Assembly (NCBI GenBank): GCA_947041165.1
Contig: CAMRCY010000001.1
Location: forward strand, 38,892 to 102,891
DNA from: an uncultured Deferribacteraceae bacterium
GTDB taxonomy: Bacteria > Chrysiogenota > Deferribacteres > Deferribacterales > Mucispirillaceae
Direction: 5' to 3'
DNA: 64,000 bases
The notes under the pieces are model-generated. The model did not search any database, was not told the origin of the DNA, and worked only from the letters and a program-made list of their open reading frames with translations. The first letter of the stretch is position 1, and each line of letters opens with the position of its first letter. The translations under genes and the position numbers were made by a program. Shown here one piece after another: positions 62,046 to 64,000 of this stretch.

Positions 62046-64000
62046 TTGCATAAACTTCTATATATTTTACTGCTATTTCTGCTAATTGCTTGTGATAAAA
62101 AACAGGTGATAGTGGAAGACCATGTAACAGAAAACATGTCGATATCATCTGTAGCAGAAGACGCAGATAACGGCTTTATTGCAGAAGGAAACGACTTTTT
62201 TATAAGAGGGGAATATAATACAGCTATAGAGTATTATGAAGGTGCGATGCAACTTAATAAAGCTGTATCACTTTATAATATCGGTGTTTCATACTATCTT
62301 TTAGGAAATCTTCGTGAGGCTGAGATAAACTTCAAAGAAGCTATCGCAACTGATCCTGGCTTCAATGAAGCTATCATGAACCTTGTTGCTGTTCTAGCTC
62401 AACAAGAAAGAGTTAACGAAGCAGAATTCTATCTAGAAAAAATCGTTGATACAACAAAATCATCAAGAGTATATATCGATATGGGTAACCTTTTATTAAA
62501 AAAAGGTGATACGTCAAGAGCGTTCTATTACTACAGTCTAGCAATAGATAAAGATCCTAACTCTAATTATGTAAAAAGCAATTATGCAAGTTTTCTGATA
62601 GGTATCGGTGAATACGATGAAGGTATACAACTGCTTGAACAGATAAGAGCTAGGGATTTTAACGACAATTATAATCTAGCAAACGCACTTTATAAAAAGG
62701 GTGATTCGGGTGGTGCTTATAACTATGGCGTTGAGGCACAATTCTCTCCATCTGCAACGAATGAAGGGTATAGCAAGCTTGCATATCTTTTCTACGATCT
62801 TGCAAGATATGATTCAGAGATTGAAGTTTTAAAAGTATTAATTTCAAGAGATCCAAATAAAGAAAATCGTATCCGACTCGTAACCAGTTATATAAACGCA
62901 GTTGAGTATCTAGATGCGTTAGATGAACTATCAAACTTAATCAAACTTTATCCAGACAATGTTTACTACAGTATTTTATATTACGACACACTTATTCTTG
63001 ATATGAAGGTGAAAGAGGGTGGCGACTATATAAGAAAATTGTATAAAAAGTTTGGTGGCGATATGGCTCTATATTACTATACAAAACACCTAGCATTATT
63101 TGAGAATTTAGATAATGATTTAAAGAAAAGATTATTTATTAAACGTAACTCTGAGTGGTTAAATCTTGCACGAACAGTATACTCTTTAAGAGAGGGAAAT
63201 ATTAAAGCTGCACAGAAATATATCTCTCATGTAACTCCAAATATAGGACATGATTACTATTCATATAGTGCTTATATTAATATAGTTGAAAAGAATTTCA
63301 AAGCAGCAGATAAGTTTGCTTTACAGATGGATAAAACTCGTCCAGATACATTTTGGTATAGAACAGTAATCGGTTGGAACCTTGGACAATCAGATGTTAT
63401 TGTAGATCTAGCTGAAGAGTTTCGTGATAACAAAGATGTGTTTTTACGATCACCTAAGTTAACTTTTTCGTTAATACCTCAATTAGAGGACATGAACTAC
63501 ACCTATAAATTTGATGGAAAAGGTATCGATATTGCATCGATGATGGCATTCCCCGTATTTATAAGTCCAGATGCTCTTGTTCAATTTCTTGCTATGAGTG
63601 GTGAGTCGTTAAGCATGCAAGAAAAAAATGCAGTTATTGCAAATATTGAGGCTGTGAAGAGAAATAATGAGGGTGTTGATGCTTTTGGAAAATATGATTT
63701 TGATAAAGCGATAAGAAAGTTTAAAGAAGCTACAAAAGTTATCTCAGCTAATCCGAATATATCATATAATTTAGGTTTAGCTTACTTTAATTTAGGAGAT
63801 AATTTAAACGCATTAGAATTTTTTGAAAAAGCTATCATACAAGATAAATCACTTGCAGCACCATATGTTGGATTAGGGTTTGTAGAGAACAGATTTAAGA
63901 ATAGTATAACATCAGGGATCAATCTAACTTTAGCTGAAGAAACTGCAAGCGGTCATTTATATGCTTCTCCTAAAGATCGTTTAGAGAACAGTAGGATAGT
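62046..64000 (+). CDS. TPR-repeat lipoprotein (3' end outside the window)
   Basis: Open frame of 651 codons that runs off the end. I start it at TTG 62046: GGTGAG (62035-62040) gives good spacing, and it is followed by a signal peptide with lipobox LLIAC (LLYILLLFLLIACD). The mature protein is built of tetratricopeptide-like repeats: EYNTAIEYYEGAMQLNKAVS, then LYNIGVSYYLLGNLREAEIN, and near the end NLGLAYFNLGDNLNALEFFE. It is exported and lipid-anchored; probably a scaffold for an envelope complex. No catalytic domain seen. Confidence 0.85.
   Translation, partial: MHKLLYILLLFLLIACDKKQVIVEDHVTENMSISSVAEDADNGFIAEGNDFFIRGEYNTAIEYYEGAMQLNKAVSLYNIGVSYYLLGNLREAEINFKEAIATDPGFNEAIMNLVAVLAQQERVNEAEFYLEKIVDTTKSSRVYIDMGNLLLKKGDTSRAFYYYSLAIDKDPNSNYVKSNYASFLIGIGEYDEGIQLLEQIRARDFNDNYNLANALYKKGDSGGAYNYGVEAQFSPSATNEGYSKLAYLFYDLARYDSEIEVLKVLISRDPNKENRIRLVTSYINAVEYLDALDELSNLIKLYPDNVYYSILYYDTLILDMKVKEGGDYIRKLYKKFGGDMALYYYTKHLALFENLDNDLKKRLFIKRNSEWLNLARTVYSLREGNIKAAQKYISHVTPNIGHDYYSYSAYINIVEKNFKAADKFALQMDKTRPDTFWYRTVIGWNLGQSDVIVDLAEEFRDNKDVFLRSPKLTFSLIPQLEDMNYTYKFDGKGIDIASMMAFPVFISPDALVQFLAMSGESLSMQEKNAVIANIEAVKRNNEGVDAFGKYDFDKAIRKFKEATKVISANPNISYNLGLAYFNLGDNLNALEFFEKAIIQDKSLAAPYVGLGFVENRFKNSITSGINLTLAEETASGHLYASPKDRLENSRI

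Overview
The window comes from a low-GC, Gram-negative bacterium. Evidence for two membranes is a TonB-dependent receptor with its own ExbB/ExbD/TonB, several lipoproteins with clear lipoboxes, an outer-membrane beta-barrel-like protein and an HtrA protease. Hybrid cluster protein (Hcp), bacterial ferredoxins and a glutamate decarboxylase/antiporter pair suggest an anaerobe or microaerobe, perhaps host-associated. I cannot fix the taxon from sequence alone. A Deferribacterota-like (Mucispirillum-type) or similar low-GC gut lineage is only a guess.

Layout. 1-4.2 kb: start of an exported protein, then a nitrosative-stress module (hcp, a diferredoxin and a Crp/Fnr regulator transcribed away from them). 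4.4-7.3 kb: a small Cys-rich protein, a tandem repeat carrying two decayed gene ends, a BaiN-type flavoprotein and an ankyrin protein. 7.4-11.1 kb: coenzyme A synthesis, with panB-panC-panD on the minus strand and split coaB/coaC on the plus strand. 11.1-20.2 kb: a type I restriction-modification island (hsdM, hsdS, two paralogous membrane/coiled-coil genes, hsdR) between 71-bp direct repeats that are copies of the tRNA-Leu promoter region. A MATE transporter remnant lies inside it and a tRNA-Leu remnant at its right edge. 20.7-40.4 kb: a large lipoprotein, a frameshifted ferredoxin, then one 15.6-kb collinear cluster: TonB-dependent receptor, ABC exporter, an unknown membrane protein, ExbB, ExbD, TonB, an M16 protease and a complete YejABEF peptide importer. 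40.5-45 kb: a small protein related to the decayed repeats, tRNA-Leu(CAA), a minisatellite, an outer-membrane protein and two lipoproteins. 45.2-49.8 kb: GadB/GadC acid resistance and an NhaC-type antiporter. 50.2-54.5 kb: a type II restriction system (two C5 methyltransferases and a PLD-type nuclease) plus an unknown gene. 54.6-64 kb: htrA, rpsT, a YihY protein fused to a cyclic-nucleotide-type domain, pfkA, a CAT-anticodon tRNA, Nif3, a zinc-ribbon protein, RNase HI and a TPR lipoprotein that runs off the end.

The most interesting system is the 24.8-40.4 kb cluster. Its parts read as an outer-membrane importer with dedicated energisation, a protease of the PqqL/FusC type to digest what is imported, and an oligopeptide importer to take the fragments into the cytoplasm. 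This resembles the ferredoxin-uptake (Fus) idea but with the peptide importer built in. The large lipoprotein upstream (20.7-23.9 kb) has a nearly identical promoter-proximal element and may belong to the same regulon. Second in interest is the type I restriction operon with two tandem membrane proteins inserted between hsdS and hsdR.
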